Assembly (NCBI RefSeq): GCF_963259705.1
Contig: NC_081844.1
Span: 42,101,341-42,165,340, forward strand
Direction: 5' to 3'
Length of the DNA: 64,000 nucleotides
Source of the DNA: Myotis daubentonii
Taxonomy: Eukaryota > Chordata > Mammalia > Chiroptera > Vespertilionidae
The notes below the pieces were generated by a model that worked only from the letters and a program-made list of their open reading frames with translations, did not search any database and was not told the DNA's origin. Shown here piece by piece: positions 13,289 to 24,080 of the stretch. The position numbers were made by a program, and so were the translations under genes. Each line of letters begins with the position of its first letter. Positions within the stretch are counted from its first letter, which is position 1.

Positions 13289-13508
13289 TCTTTTTAAATA
13301 TATTTTTATTGACTTCAGAGAGGAAGGGGGAGGGAGAGAGGGATAGAAACATCAGTGGATGAGAGAGTATCATTGATCAGCTGCCTCCTGCATGCCCCCT
13401 GCTGGGGATCAAGCCCACAAGCCAGGCATGTGCCCTTGACCACAATTAAACCCAGGACTCTCCAGTCCACAGGCTGATGCTCTATCCACTGAGCCAAACC
13501 AGCTAGAG
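13289..13508 (-). mobile_element. Ves SINE with 13-bp target duplication
   Basis: Reverse-oriented Ves: T-rich tail and ATTGACTTCAGAGAGGAAGG at the left, the CTGCCTCCTGCATGCCCCC core, and the tRNA-like head (reverse of GGTTTGGCTCAGTGGATAGA) at the right. Perfect duplication CTCCCTCTCTCTT at 13276-13288 and 13509-13521. Confidence 0.93.
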
Positions 13509-13521
13509 CTCCCTCTCTCTT

Positions 13522-14280
13522 CCTCTCTCTCTTTCTCACTCTCCTTCTCACCTTACTCCCATACCTTTCTTGAGGGCACCGAGTTCAGCTGCTCAGCTGT
13601 AGGAATTCTGGTGAAAGTGTCTCAAGACCAGTCTCCCCATGGTATCCCTCTGGGTCATCTTGAATTAACTGCTAATAGACAATAGAAGCAAAGACCCATC
13701 CAAGACACCAGACTGCACATAGGCATTCCTTGCCTCCTCACAGACTTCCTACAGTAGCTGGGCCTCTAGGGAGCCCAGATCCTGGTCACCATGTGCAGGG
13801 ATCCCTTTAAGGCAATGAAGACATTATTCTCTCCAGTTTTCTTCCTACCTCCTCAACAGTATTTTTGCAAGCTTACTGTTTAGGCCAGGCCCCTGGGCAT
13901 TGAAAGTAAAAAGGCTTTTGTTTCTCCTCGCATTACTGTCATGCTCTCTCCTTCCTATGGTAATGGAAGCCAAGTTCTGGTCTCCTGGTTTTCATGTGTG
14001 TGTAAGTGTGTGTAGGAGGGAAGGCAATAATGTAAACTAAGAGATGCTAGGGACCAAACATTTTATAATGCCATCCTTATAAAGTAGGGTTAAAATACAT
14101 AATTAACTTACTATTACAATTATTCTAGCTCTTTTTTACTTATATTTTCTCAATATTACATGATTTTTTTCACAGATTCACATAGAAACTTAACCAAAAT
14201 AACTCCCACATACTTAAAATCACTTATTTTTTCCACTCTTTGAAAGAGCATTAATAAATGTTTCTCTGAGTTCTGTGAGC
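13522..14280. other. Unique DNA, no gene seen
   Basis: No repeat family or coding frame recognised. Confidence 0.45.
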
Positions 14281-14530
14281 CAGTCTAGGAAACAGATCCA
14301 ACTTGAGAAGGGGGTCATAGGAAACTCCAATTTATAGCTGGTCAGTCACAAGCGCAGGTGACAACTTGGACTTGTGACTGGAGTCTAGAGTAGGGCAGTC
14401 TTATAGAACTGTGGGATTTGATGCTACCTCCAGGTAGATAGTGTTAAAACTGAATTATATTTGTAGAGCACCCTGTCAATATCTTCTGAGGCCTGGAAAA
14501 TTACTTGGTGGTACTGGAAAGAAACATACA
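14281..14530 (+). mobile_element. Ancient mammalian LTR-like repeat
   Basis: The segment with CAAGCGCAGGTGACAACTTG, GACTTGTGACTGGAGTC and GATAGTGTTAAAACTGAATT resembles a common eutherian LTR/ERV-derived repeat that I recognise by pattern but cannot name with certainty. No terminal structure could be fixed. Confidence 0.4.
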
Positions 14531-14857
14531 TCAGAACTGTAAACTCACCACGTGTCTAAAAGTTATCTAAGAGCAGGTGTTTTATTTCCAGGCACCTCCT
14601 GTAGGTACTTCCCAAGCACTCACTAAACGTTTGCCAATTCCAGAAACCCTGCAGACCCTGGACAGGTGTGGTGGTAGAGACAAAGCAGCCTAGAGCCAGA
14701 GCCACTCACACCTGGCGAGGCCCTCTGACCTTCCTCTGCTCTGAGGTCAAGACATAAGAAGCCGTCATAAGTATTTGTAAGAGATGTCTATTGAGTGAGT
14801 TTCCTCTGTTCCTACATAGAACCTCTCATCAGAAAATACAATCAAAAATTTAAATTT

Positions 14858-15063
14858 GCCCTGCCAGAGTGGTTGAGCGTCAACCTATGAACCAGGAGGT
14901 CATGGTCCAATTCCTAGTCAGCGCATATGTCCAGGTTGCAGGCTCCATCACCAATGTGAGGATTGCAGGAGGCAGTCCATCAATGATTTTCTCTTATCAT
15001 TGATGTTTCTATCGCTCCCTCTCCTCTCCCTTCCTCCCTGAAATCAATAAAAATAATTGTTTT
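14858..15063 (+). mobile_element. Ves SINE, head internally deleted
   Basis: Subtype with GAACCAGGAGGTCA in the tRNA-like part. The first 20 or so bases are shortened relative to other copies in the window. It ends TGAAATCAATAAAAATAATTG. An 11-bp near-perfect duplication flanks it: AATTTAAATTT at 14847-14857 and AATTTAAACTT at 15064-15074. Confidence 0.9.
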
Positions 15064-15074
15064 AATTTAAACTT

Positions 15075-16007
15075 ATCTCCTGAACAGAAATGGACCCCAT
15101 AAATTCTATTTTGTTATATAGGGAACAAAACCCACTTTCCTGGAATAATAAACACGGTAGACTTCTTTTCTACCCTTTTTAAATTAAAAATACAATAAAA
15201 GATTTCACATTTGGGGTACCCAATGCATTCTTCAGTCAAAGGTTCTGAGTTTGATATAAATCCTTCCACTATCTATATACCATTCATTTCTCTTCTTTTC
15301 TTCCTGGGCCACATAAGCTTAGGAAAAAACATTTTTGCCTTCACTCATCCAAACAGGTGAGTGGTATTTGTATTCTTTGTTTTTCGGTGAGAAACTCTAC
15401 TGATTACTAAGTATATGGGCCTCCCTTAGTGCCTTTCCTGAGGGACAGCACTTATATCAGCGAGAACACAAACAACAGGAGCAGCATGGCGGGCTCTGCA
15501 GCGGCAGACAGCAGGTGGAAGAATACGGCTTGATTTGGATTGAACAGCACAGCAAAACTTGTGTGCCAAAAGCAGAGCCCGCAGTCACTGAAATAGATTT
15601 GTCATAGAAATAGATATAAAACTTCAAGTAAAAAGTGCTCTAAAGTTTCTTTATAGGAAAGTGACATCATGCTATAGCTATCAAATCTGGGAACAAAGAC
15701 TTAAATGGATTGACTTGATTTAAAAAAAAAAAATCCACTGCCCCCTCCAGGGAATTTCTCTACTATCATTATTGCTTTTACACACCCCACAGAGACCCAA
15801 GTCTTAGTTAGAAGAATGAGACACTGGCATTTCATTTAGAATGAAGAAACTGGAGCTTCCAAGGGAACCCTACCAGGAGCCAGAACAAGCTGACACACTC
15901 CACAATGCAGTCTCTTAAAAGGTTCATCTCTGTTTGGCTAGCTAATTTCCAAAGGTCACTATTGTCCACTGTAGTGTTGTATTTATCATTTCCATATCAA
16001 ATATATA
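15075..16007. other. Unique DNA; one small GC-richer patch
   Basis: No gene assigned. At 15486 an ATG in a favourable context (AGCATGGCGG) opens a 15-codon frame, Met-Ala-Gly-Ser-Ala-Ala-Ala-Asp-Ser-Arg..., which ends at TGA. It is too short to call a gene. Confidence 0.4.
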
Positions 16008-16357
16008 TCCTATATAATAAAAGGATAATATGCAAATTGACTAAATGTAGAAGGACTGGTCTCTATGACGCGTACTGACCACCAGGGGGCAGATGCTCAA
16101 CGTAGGAGCTGCCCCTTGGTGGTCAGTGCACTCCCATAGGGGGAGCGCCACTCAGCCACAAGCCAGGCGGGCTGGCTGGCGAGCACAGTGGTAGTGGTAG
16201 GAGCCTCTCCTGCCTCTGTGGCAGTGCTAAGGATATCCGACTACAGCTTAGGCCCGCTCCCCACGGGACATCCCCCAACAGTTCCCAGACTACTAAAGGG
16301 TGCAGGCCAGGCTGAGGGACCCCTCCCCCCAGTGCACGAATGTCGTGCACCAGGCCT

Positions 16358-16361
<4 letters not shown>
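16008..16361 (+). mobile_element. Near-complete HeliBat-like Helitron
   Basis: 5' end TCCTATATAATAAAAGGATA, interior with TGACCACCAGGGGGCAG, and 3' hairpin GTGCACGAA/TGTCGTGCAC followed by CAGGCCTCTAG. The base before is A and the base after is T. Non-autonomous, about 354 bp, and the best-preserved Helitron in the window. A CTCF-like core lies at 16079-16093. Confidence 0.93.

Positions 16362-16404
<43 letters not shown>
16362..16404 (+). repeat. (TG)n tract between two Helitrons
   Basis: About 21 TG units begin directly after the CTAG end of the upstream Helitron and run into the next Helitron-derived sequence. One possibility is repeat expansion at the junction. Confidence 0.95.
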
Positions 16405-16407
<3 letters not shown>

Positions 16408-16705
16408 CCTAAGTGACCGTTAAGACTGAACAACCAGAATGACCAAAATGACCGGATGACCGGCCGGTAGACCTTGCTGATGGGGCCCTGACAGCCCCGA
16501 ATCTGGTTCACCTGCACCCCATACCCAGACAGGACAGAGGAGGGAGCCCTATTTATCGCAGAATCAGCGTTGGTTAGCTTGTTGCTGGGGCCAAACTCCT
16601 GCGGTCCCTTCCCCCTGTCGGCTCCCACCCCCCTCCAATTGGCCCCCATCGCCAGCCAGGCTGAGGGACCCCACCCATGCACAAATTCATGCACCAGGCC
16701 TCTAG
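16405..16705 (+). mobile_element. Second Helitron 3' part, tandem to the first
   Basis: Ends with CATGCACAAATTCATGCACC and AGGCCTCTAG followed by T, i.e. a Helitron 3' hairpin and CTAG terminus. The start resembles the internal HeliBat sequence (CTAAGTGACCGTTAAGAC...GACCGGATGACCGG) but lacks a TC end, so the 5' end is missing or fused to the TG run. It belongs to a different subfamily from the neighbour because its interior is unlike 16008-16361. Confidence 0.8.
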
Positions 16706-16739
16706 TACATATATAAACCATTTTCTGGGATAAAAGCTG

Positions 16740-17080
16740 CTATAGACCAAATGCTTATGTTGACATCTAATTGTCAAATGAGATAGTATCTGGAGGTGGA
16801 GCCTTTGGGAGGTGATTAGATCACGAGAGGGGAGCCCTCATAAATGGGATTAGTGTCATTATTTAAAAAAAAAAAAAAAAGCTGCAGAGAACTCCCTCAT
16901 CCCTTCTACCATGTGAATTCACAGGGAGAAGACAACTGTTTATGAATGAGGAAGCTGGCTCTCACCAGACTCCAAATCTGCCTGCACCTTGAAGTTGGAC
17001 TTCCCATCCTCCAGAACTGTAAGAAATAAATGTTTGTTGTATAAGCCACCCAGTCGATGGTAGTTTGTTATAGCAGCTGA
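16740..17080 (+). mobile_element. MLT1-type MaLR LTR
   Basis: Shows the MLT1A-like series GGAGGTGGAGCCTTTGGGAG, GATTAGATCA, CATAAATGGGATTAGTG, CACCAGACTCCAAATCTGCC, the AAGAAATAAATG polyadenylation region, AAGCCACCCAGTC, and the TTGTTATAGCAGC end. An A16 run interrupts it near 16864. A fossil ERVL-MaLR solo LTR. Confidence 0.8.
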
Positions 17081-17541
17081 CAGAGGCATGGGTGGAAGGC
17101 TGGAACCACTAAAGAACAACCAACAACTGGAGGACAGACAACCTGCCCTCAACAGGGAAATCATACTTCTTCCCTTGCATCCTGGAAACCCGTGCATATT
17201 TCCATTTGCCACTGGAATTCTACTGTGACAAAATTCTATTGTATTGTTAAGATGGATGCTGATAAGCAGTGTGTGACAATGCATCATTAGAATCAAGTCC
17301 TTTGTTCCTCAATTACAGATCTATTAACCCATTATATGCAACTTCTGACTTGCTAATTTCTATAGTCACTTTAGAAAATTTATCAAGTCACAATTTTCTT
17401 CTCTGTAACATAGTAAGAAAAACCAATATATGTCCTCAGGAATAGTGGTACTGGAAAGAAACATAAATGGGAAGAAGGAGGTTGGTGACTTGAGTTCCTC
17501 TAAAAAATTAAACTAAAGAATAAAGGACAGATCTATGTTTT
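17081..17541. other. Unique DNA, no gene seen
   Basis: The minus-strand ORF at 16940-17296 mostly overlaps the MLT1 LTR and is not a gene. Confidence 0.45.
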
Positions 17542-17870
17542 TTATGGCCTACATTGTGTTCCCTCTCCCCCTCCAATTCATAAGTGGAAGTCCTAACCCC
17601 ACCCCTCAGAATGTATTTAGAGATAAGGGCTTTAAATAGGTAGTTAAGCTATAATGAAATCATAGGATAGGCCCTAATCCAATATGACTGGTATCCCTAT
17701 AAAAGATCACATGGGAAAGGCCACATCAAGACACAGGGAGAAGATGGCCATCTACCAGCCAAAGAGAGAGGCCTCAAAATAAATCAAACCTGTTGACACC
17801 TTGACCCTGGACTTCCAGCCTCCAGAACTGTGAGAAAATAAATTTCTGTTTTTTAAGAAAAAAAAAAAAA
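17542..17870 (+). mobile_element. MLT1-type MaLR LTR (second subfamily)
   Basis: Contains AGATAAGGGCTTTAAATAGG, CATAGGATAGGCCCTAATCC, AATATGACTGGTATCC, CAAGACACAGGGAGAAGATG, CCAGCCTCCAGAACTGTGAG and the AAAATAAATTTCTG polyadenylation region. This is the MLT1C/D-like layout, different from the copy at 16740. It ends in an A-rich run. Confidence 0.75.
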
Positions 17871-18297
17871 GAAAGAATAAAGGACAATTTCAGGCTACTC
17901 CACTAGGAAAAGATCAACACCCACAATGATCTAGCTAAATGTAAGGCCCCTGAATCTATTAATGTGTAAAATCTCTAGCACTGAGTTCAAGCTAAATTCT
18001 GCTGGCTATAGTTTTATCCTTTGGCACAACCTTTGTCTATTAATAACATAGTCATCCCCAAATATCAATATCTGTTTCATGGGGTTTAGGGACATTTTTA
18101 AATTCCTAAATTCTTAGATAAGCTCAATCAAATCTTCCTTGAGATCTTTTGAGCCACCATGACTTCACCATAGCCATCTTCAGGGACATGCTGAATTTCA
18201 GAACATTTCTTCCTGAAATAGGTATTATTTTTGTGAGCTTTCAAAACAAAATATCAGCTTGACAAACATAAATACCAATAAAAATTAAAATAAACTA

Positions 18298-18492
18298 GCC
18301 TGGCCCAGGTGGCTCAGTGGTTGAGCATTGACCTATGAACCAGGAGGTCACAGTTCCATTCCCAGCCACATGCCCAGGTTGAGAGCTCAATAACCAGTGG
18401 GGGGCGTGTAGGAGGCAGCCGATCAATGGTTCTCTCTCATCATTGATGTTTCTATCTCTCTCTCCCTTGCCCTTCCTCTCTGAAATCAATAG
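18298..18492 (+). mobile_element. Ves SINE
   Basis: Head GCCTGGCCCAGGTGGCTCAG, GAACCAGGAGGTCA subtype, tail TGAAATCAATAG. A 9-bp duplication AAATAAACT flanks it (ending about 18296, and at 18493-18501). Confidence 0.9.
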
Positions 18493-18501
18493 AAATAAAC
18501 T

Positions 18502-18874
18502 GAACACTATACCCTGTTCTCTGTCCATTCGGTGTGCAAAACCATGAGACATGGTGAGAGACATAATGAGGACATTATAGTCACAACAAAGGCAGAAAAA
18601 TCCACAGTTTGCAGCAGCCTGATGCCCAGTTCTGCCTAATAGTCCTGTTCCCCTTCAACCTCAATGAAAGAGCCACTTTCCCACTTGAAAAAAAGAGGAA
18701 ATATACTTGTTAGGTTTTTTAAAAATTGTAATATTTAGGCTGCTATTTTTAAATTTATACTGTCACATGGCCTAGCAAAGGCTTTTACTTAGAGTTTGAT
18801 TTTAAAATATCAAGATATTTGAAAAACTGACTTAGTACTATATTACAAAATACGTTTTTCTGATAAATCCCTAG
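18502..18874. other. Unique DNA, no gene seen
   Basis: No ORF, repeat or motif of note. Confidence 0.45.
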
Positions 18875-19300
18875 TGTAGCGGTTCAGAACAACTCACCCC
18901 AAAATGTACAGATTAAGCTAAAGGCAACCAAGAGAAACTTCTGACCCCCGCCCTTAACTATCTAGAGGAATCTGAATTAGGGCCTTCCCCGTAATAACAA
19001 GAGTATGAAAGATAACCTCTTTTGACCTATCTATATGGCAGGGCAAACTATTAATTACTGAATAGGTGCTCTCCCTGCAATGAACTTCTTTTAACTCAAG
19101 ATGCCCTACTTCATCATTAGCTCAGAATATCTTTTATGCACACATTCCCTTTCTGTCTTTGAAACTCTCATGTATGTGGGATCTCTGACTCTCTTATGTA
19201 TGTGAGGTACACATACATATGTACATTATTAAATTTGGCTATTTTCTCTTGTTAATATGTTTCATGTCTATTTGATTATTAGACCAGATGGAAAAAAAAA
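18875..19300 (+). mobile_element. ERV-like solo LTR (ancient, class uncertain)
   Basis: Begins TGTAGCGGTTCAGAACAAC. The 3' half has CTTTGAAACTCTC, GTGGGATCTCTGACTCTC, an ATTAAA signal followed by TTTGGCTATTTTCTCTTG, and ends ATTATTAGACCAG, a pattern typical of the R-U5 end of a retroviral LTR. No internal gag/pol sequence follows. The name is not certain and the edges are approximate. Confidence 0.5.
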
Positions 19301-20651
19301 ACTTAAAAATTGAGAAAAGCTCTTCCTCCTCCACACTAGAGAGCAAATAAATAATACACGACAACTATCATTTTAGAAGATATTTGAAGGGCAGGAGAAG
19401 TAGGAAGATTGAGGTTGTCCAATAGTTCTTTCTTGCTATGATATACAACACTTCTTTCCACTGGACAGTATCTCTGCCTTTCTTCAGAGATGTGTGAAGA
19501 CATTCTGCTTCTGATAGGTTTTCTCTCACTGACCTCAAAGACAACAATGACTTCCTTTCTTCAAGTCATAATTCAGTATTTTGACACAATACATGAATCC
19601 TTAAAATTTTATTAATTCAGTTTTATATTAAGTTTTTAAATTTCATTTCATTTTTTATTTCTTATATTCTAACTTACACTTCCAACTATATATACTATTA
19701 TAGTCACCTGTAACTATAGAACACATAAACATTTGCTGAGACCTGAGTTGCAATTTCCATTGGGAAAAATCAAAGGCAAATATAAATACCAAGAAATATG
19801 TTCTGATTGCATCATATTTCTTTCCTTCCTTCACTCAGAGTAGGAAAAAACAGAACAGGAAAAGTTTGTGGTTGTTTTGAGATCATGTGGCCATAGTGTA
19901 GAACAGTGTGGAATAACTTACAGAAGTAGCAATAATCAGTATATGTTATTGGTCCTACCATTAACAAAATCAAACTTTTATCCTAGTCAGACTTCTAACT
20001 ATGACCCTGGAAGGAAATGAAGATATATTCTGAACAGTAAGGAAAACATTGACTCCAAATTGAGTCAATTCACATCAATTCATAGTAGAGGTAAAAAGTT
20101 CCCCTCCTGTCCATTATAACAAAGCGTGTCCTAAGTAGGAAAGTGGGTTGGGACCACCAGCCCTGAGAAGGAAAAGTCATATGGGATGTGATCAGGATGA
20201 CATACACCTCACAGAGGGCTTAACAGTTAGATATTTCCATTAGGACTGAGGCAAACGGCCTCAGAGATAGGAGTCAGAGTAATACCAACAGACAGACAGA
20301 GGGAAAGTCAGTCATTTGGCATAAGTTAGGGTCTGAAGGGCACTTCAGAAAGAATCTGGGGCCTGAGCCTAAGAGAAACAGCAGATTTCTCCCACCAATG
20401 GAGGCTGACCAAAAAGAATTAATGCAACTGGTCTCTGCTCACTTTGGATTACTAAGGAATTTCTGGTCAGATTCAGTCTGGAGACATATATCATACAATG
20501 AGTTACATTGGCATATGAAGACATGTTGTAGCAGTTAAGGATGTGTGTCCTCATCTATTCAGGAGTCTTTTATTACACAGTTGAAATACCTGGCTGTGTG
20601 GGTGGAGGAAAGTAGTCCAATGGGACAAACTTTTAGAATTGGGCAACTGAA
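19301..20651. other. Unique DNA, no gene seen
   Basis: No recognised coding or repeat sequence. The stretch 20150-20560 is less AT-rich and could hide an old repeat, but I cannot name one. Confidence 0.4.
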
Positions 20652-20661
20652 AAGTAACCCA

Positions 20662-20854
20662 GGCCCGGCTGGTAGGGCTCAGTGGTTGAGCGTCAACCCA
20701 TGAACCAGGAGGTCAAGGTTCAATTCCTGGTCAGGGCACATGCCCTCGATCTCCAGTAGGAGGCATGCAAGAGGAAGCAGACCAATGATTCTCCTCATTG
20801 ATGTTTCTATCTCACTCTCCGTCTCCCTTCCTTTCTATGAAATCAATTTTTTTT
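20662..20854 (+). mobile_element. Ves SINE
   Basis: Head GGCCCGGCTGGTAGGGCTCA, GAACCAGGAGGTCA subtype, and tail ending ATGAAATCAATTTTTTTT (the A tail has become T-rich). Perfect duplication AAGTAACCCA at 20652-20661 and 20855-20864. Confidence 0.93.
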
Positions 20855-20864
20855 AAGTAACCCA

Positions 20865-21785
20865 TAATTTCTATTGACTCTCATTTCTTCTGCTATCAAA
20901 TTTGCTGCTCCTTATAGGCAAATCTTGTCTTCCAAAATTGACTAAAAAATTATATCTTAGTCACTAGCTCTGCCTCTCTGTTCCAGAACAACATCCTTGA
21001 AACATGTCAGGTACTATCCTCTCCCTTTCTTTCCCTCCCTCAGTTTAATTTGGCTCCCAGACTCTTCTATCTGGACATCACCACTGCTGCCCACCTAGGA
21101 AGACTGAGGAAAGGGACCCAGACATACATGGATGTGAGAACTGAACACAGATAACCAATGGCTGATGGTAAAGAAAAAAAATCTATGTGGCCGCACACCA
21201 CCAATGGTAAAGTAGCCTAGCGTCGTTGAGTTCTAGGGAAAACAGCCTTAAAACCTAAGTGGCCCATGTGAGCCTCATCATATTATAAGTGAGTATGCTC
21301 TGTTTTAAAACTCCTACCTCTAAAGTATTTTAGTAGCTTCCCAAGGAAAATGGATAGGTCAAAAGTAAGTTTTGTGCTCCCGTCTCCATAATCCCTGACA
21401 CATGTAGAAACTCAATAATGAATTTCTACTGAATGAACAATAAGCTAATTAATTAATGTCAGATAAGCTAGGTGTTAAACATAATAAATAATTCTTGCTT
21501 CAAGTGTCTACACAAAAACATCAGTATACTCATTAAAAATCTTATCTATTTGAATGTTTCCAAATATTGCTTTCTGCAGAGGTATAATCACATTAAAAGG
21601 AGACTATCTTTATCCAGTGCAGAATAATCTCTTGTGTGCTGTTTATAAAGGAGGCTATTTAAATAAATGGAAGAAGAAAACTTTAAGCATATTAATGACA
21701 GCTATAAAAGTCCTTTGTGTGTTTTAAAGCAAGTCGGTGTATCATACCATACTATTCCCCCCCCCCCCTTTGTTGGACCATGAAA
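20865..21785. other. Unique DNA, no gene seen
   Basis: No recognised features apart from a poly-C run near 21764-21774. Confidence 0.45.
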
Positions 21786-22060
21786 AGAAAGAATCCAAAA
21801 TCAGAGTAAAGAACTGGAAAGATCAGTTCAACAAAATAGATCCAGAGACACAGAAGTATGGAACAGACTGTTGAATCTCAGAGGGAAGGTGGGGGTGGGT
21901 GGGGAGAGATCAACCAAAGAACTTGTATGCATATATGCATAACTCATGGACACAGACAAAAGGACGGTGAAGGCCTGGAGTGGGAAGGGGACATGGACAG
22001 GCTATAAGGGGTCAATGGGAGAAGAAAGGGAACATCTGTTATAACAATAAAGATTTTAAA
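21786..22060 (+). mobile_element. Young L1 3' end, strongly 5'-truncated
   Basis: Contains TGAATCTCAGAGGGAAGG, the G-rich run GGTGGGGGTGGGTGGGG, GAGATCAACCAAAGAAC, GGTGAAGGCCTGGAGTGGG and the terminal AACAATAAAGATTTTAAA. The same 3' UTR is seen at 31990-32241, and the AATAAAGATTT end is shared with the half-L1 at 56005. A bat-lineage L1 insertion. Confidence 0.8.
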
Positions 22061-22244
22061 GTAAATAAACATTTTAATAAAAGGCTGTAGTAAGTAGTTA
22101 TTACTTTCTTGCTAAATGGTGACTAATATAAATGAAACCTCATAATGGAAGAAAAGTCCAATGCAGAGATGAATTGAGGATGAGAATGACCTTTGTCAAA
22201 ACCGGAATTTGTCTCCTAAAAAGTCAACTAAGAAGTATCCCAAA

Positions 22245-22570
22245 GGGGAGTGAGGAAATAGGGAGATGTTGGGCAAAGTGTACAAAGTTTCAGCTACACG
22301 GGATGAGTAAGTCCTGGAGGTCTAATGTACAGCATGGGGCTACAGTTAACAATACCGTAGGGTATATTTGAAATGAGCGAGAGGGGTTGGTCTTACGTGT
22401 TCTCATCACACACAAAAAACTGTAACTATGTGAAATGATGGTTATGCTAATTAGCCTGATTGTGGTCACCATCTCACAATGTGTATGTATATAAAATCCT
22501 CACCTTGTCTACCATAAAGATATACAATCTGTATTTGTCAAATATACCTCAATAAAGCTAGAAAAAATTA
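22245..22570 (+). mobile_element. Ancient L1 3' UTR (L1MA/L1MB-like)
   Basis: Contains ACAAAGTTTCAGCTACACGG, ACAGCATGGGGCTACAGTTA, CACAAAAAACTGTAACTATG, GTGGTCACCATCTCACAATG and ends CAAATATACCTCAATAAAGC. This is the usual 3' UTR order of L1M-class elements. No coding capacity. Confidence 0.75.
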
Positions 22571-22963
22571 AACAAATAACAACAAAAAAGGAAAAATACA
22601 AAGAAATAGAAACCCTGAGATCCAGAAAAATAAATGTGCAAATAATAGGAGTTCCAGACTACTTCTGATTTCAGCCCTACACCAACTACACCCCCACATT
22701 TCCCATCTCATTTAATGTCAATTTTCTCCTTCCTGTTAGGGCAGAACATTAGAATCTTACTGAACTTCTCTCTTTCTCAAACCCCACAGGAATTCCTCAG
22801 CAAGTTCAATCCAATCTACCCTCAAAATTATTTAAGTTCAGAACCTGACCTTTTGTCAGTAGCTCTACTGCTGTTACTATTATCCATTCACTATTATCTC
22901 TTGCCTGGGTATCCACGGTAGCCTGCTAACGGTCTCTCTCCTTGTACCTTTGCCAGTCTAGAC

Positions 22964-23173
22964 CCGTGGCCGGCAAACTGCGGCTCGCGAGCCACATGCG
23001 GCTCTTTGGTTCCTTCAGTATTGTTCTTCCTAAGCCTTAGGAGTCCCTAATTAAGTTAATAACAATGTACCTACCTATATAGTTTAAGTTTAAAAAATTG
23101 GCTCTCAAAAGAAATTTCAATTGTTGTACTGTTGATATTTGGCTCTGTTGACTAATGAGTTTGCCGACCACTG
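22964..23173. mobile_element. hAT MITE (bat nhAT-like)
   Basis: Terminal inverted repeats CCGTGGCCGGCAAAC (left) and GTTTGCCGACCACTG (right). The subterminal sequence is GCGGCTCGCGAGCCACATGC. The left target is GTCTAGAC, with a central TA as in Buster-type hAT targets. The right flank (GATACTCC) does not match, so the duplication is lost or the end is altered. About 210 bp and non-coding. Confidence 0.75.
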
Positions 23174-23395
23174 GATACTCCATCTCAATCCACCAACTAG
23201 TGTTATCTTTTTAAAATTAATTCATAGCAACTGGACTTTCAAAACACTGTATCAAAGGAAAAACCTAGGATGTTACAGTGACTCATAAGACCCTAAATAA
23301 TCTGGCAGCTGTTATTTCTCTAACCTCACCCCCTGCCACACTCTGCACCACATCCCATTTATGGTGTTCCAGAACCACTGGCCTCTTAGATATTC

Positions 23396-23970
23396 TGTTA
23401 TGGATTAAGTGGTGCCCCCAGAAATTCACATATTGAAGTCCTAATTTATAGACTGTGACCTTATTTGGAAATAGGGTCAATGAAGATGTTAAGATGAGGT
23501 CATACTGGTTACCTTAGAAAATGGGGAAATTTAGACAAAGAGATCAGGGTGATGCACCTCCAAGACAAGGAATGCCAACAGTTGCCAGCAAACCACCAGA
23601 AGCTAGGAGACAGGCTTGGAATGGATTTATTCACCCACAGCAAGGCAGCTCCGCCACACACCCCTAGAGTCCACGTGCTTGTATGGTCCGAGTTATGTTT
23701 AAAGATTTTTTAATTTTGTCTCCCTTTTGCACTTAAGCACTATCCTCTTTTGCACAGCCAAAAACATGTGCAATTATGTTCTATGTTGGGCATTCTGCTG
23801 TGAAAAAATAAAAACAAGACACACACAGAAAAAGCCCCATGGCCTCAGAAGGAATCAACCCTGCTGACACTTGATCTCAGGTTTCTAGCCTCTGAACTGT
23901 GAGACAATAAATTTCTATTGTTTAAGCCATTGTTTGTGGGACTTTGTTATGGTGGCCTTAGAAAACCTAT
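23396..23970 (+). mobile_element. MLT1-type LTR, with inserted sequence
   Basis: Opens TGTTATGGATTAAGTGGTGC and follows the MLT1 layout: CACATATTGAAGTCCTAA, CCTTATTTGGAAATAGGGTC, AGATGAGGTCATACTGG, CCAGAAGCTAGGAGACAGG, then TGACACTTGATCTCAGG, AACTGTGAGACAATAAATTT and GCCATTGTTTGTGGGAC. About 200 bases near 23640-23850 do not fit the consensus order and may be a further insertion. Confidence 0.7.
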
Positions 23971-24080
23971 ACATGTTCCTCAAACACTCCAGGCACAATC
24001 CCAGCTCTGGGACTGTTATCCAGGTTGTTTCTTCTGGCTGGAATCTCCTGTGAGGCAAGAATGTAGAAAGAACTTCCAGG

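Larger units (their letters stand above)
22800..24080 (+). mobile_element. L2 LINE fragment, split by two insertions
   Basis: Three pieces read in L2 order: 22880-22963 (TCTCTTGCCTGGGTATCC, GCCTGCTAACGGTCTC), 23174-23395 (AGTGTTATCTTTTTAAAA, CATAAGACCCTAAATAATCT, CCCCCTGCCACACTCTG), and 23971-24080 (TGTTCCTCAAACACTCC, CTTCTGGCTGGAATCTCC). A hAT MITE (22964-23173) and an MLT1 LTR (23396-23970) separate them. Very old and non-coding. Confidence 0.65.

Noticed and set aside
16293..16721. 142-codon minus ORF with His-Thr repeat
   Set aside because: Reads through the TG microsatellite and Helitron sequence. Not a protein.
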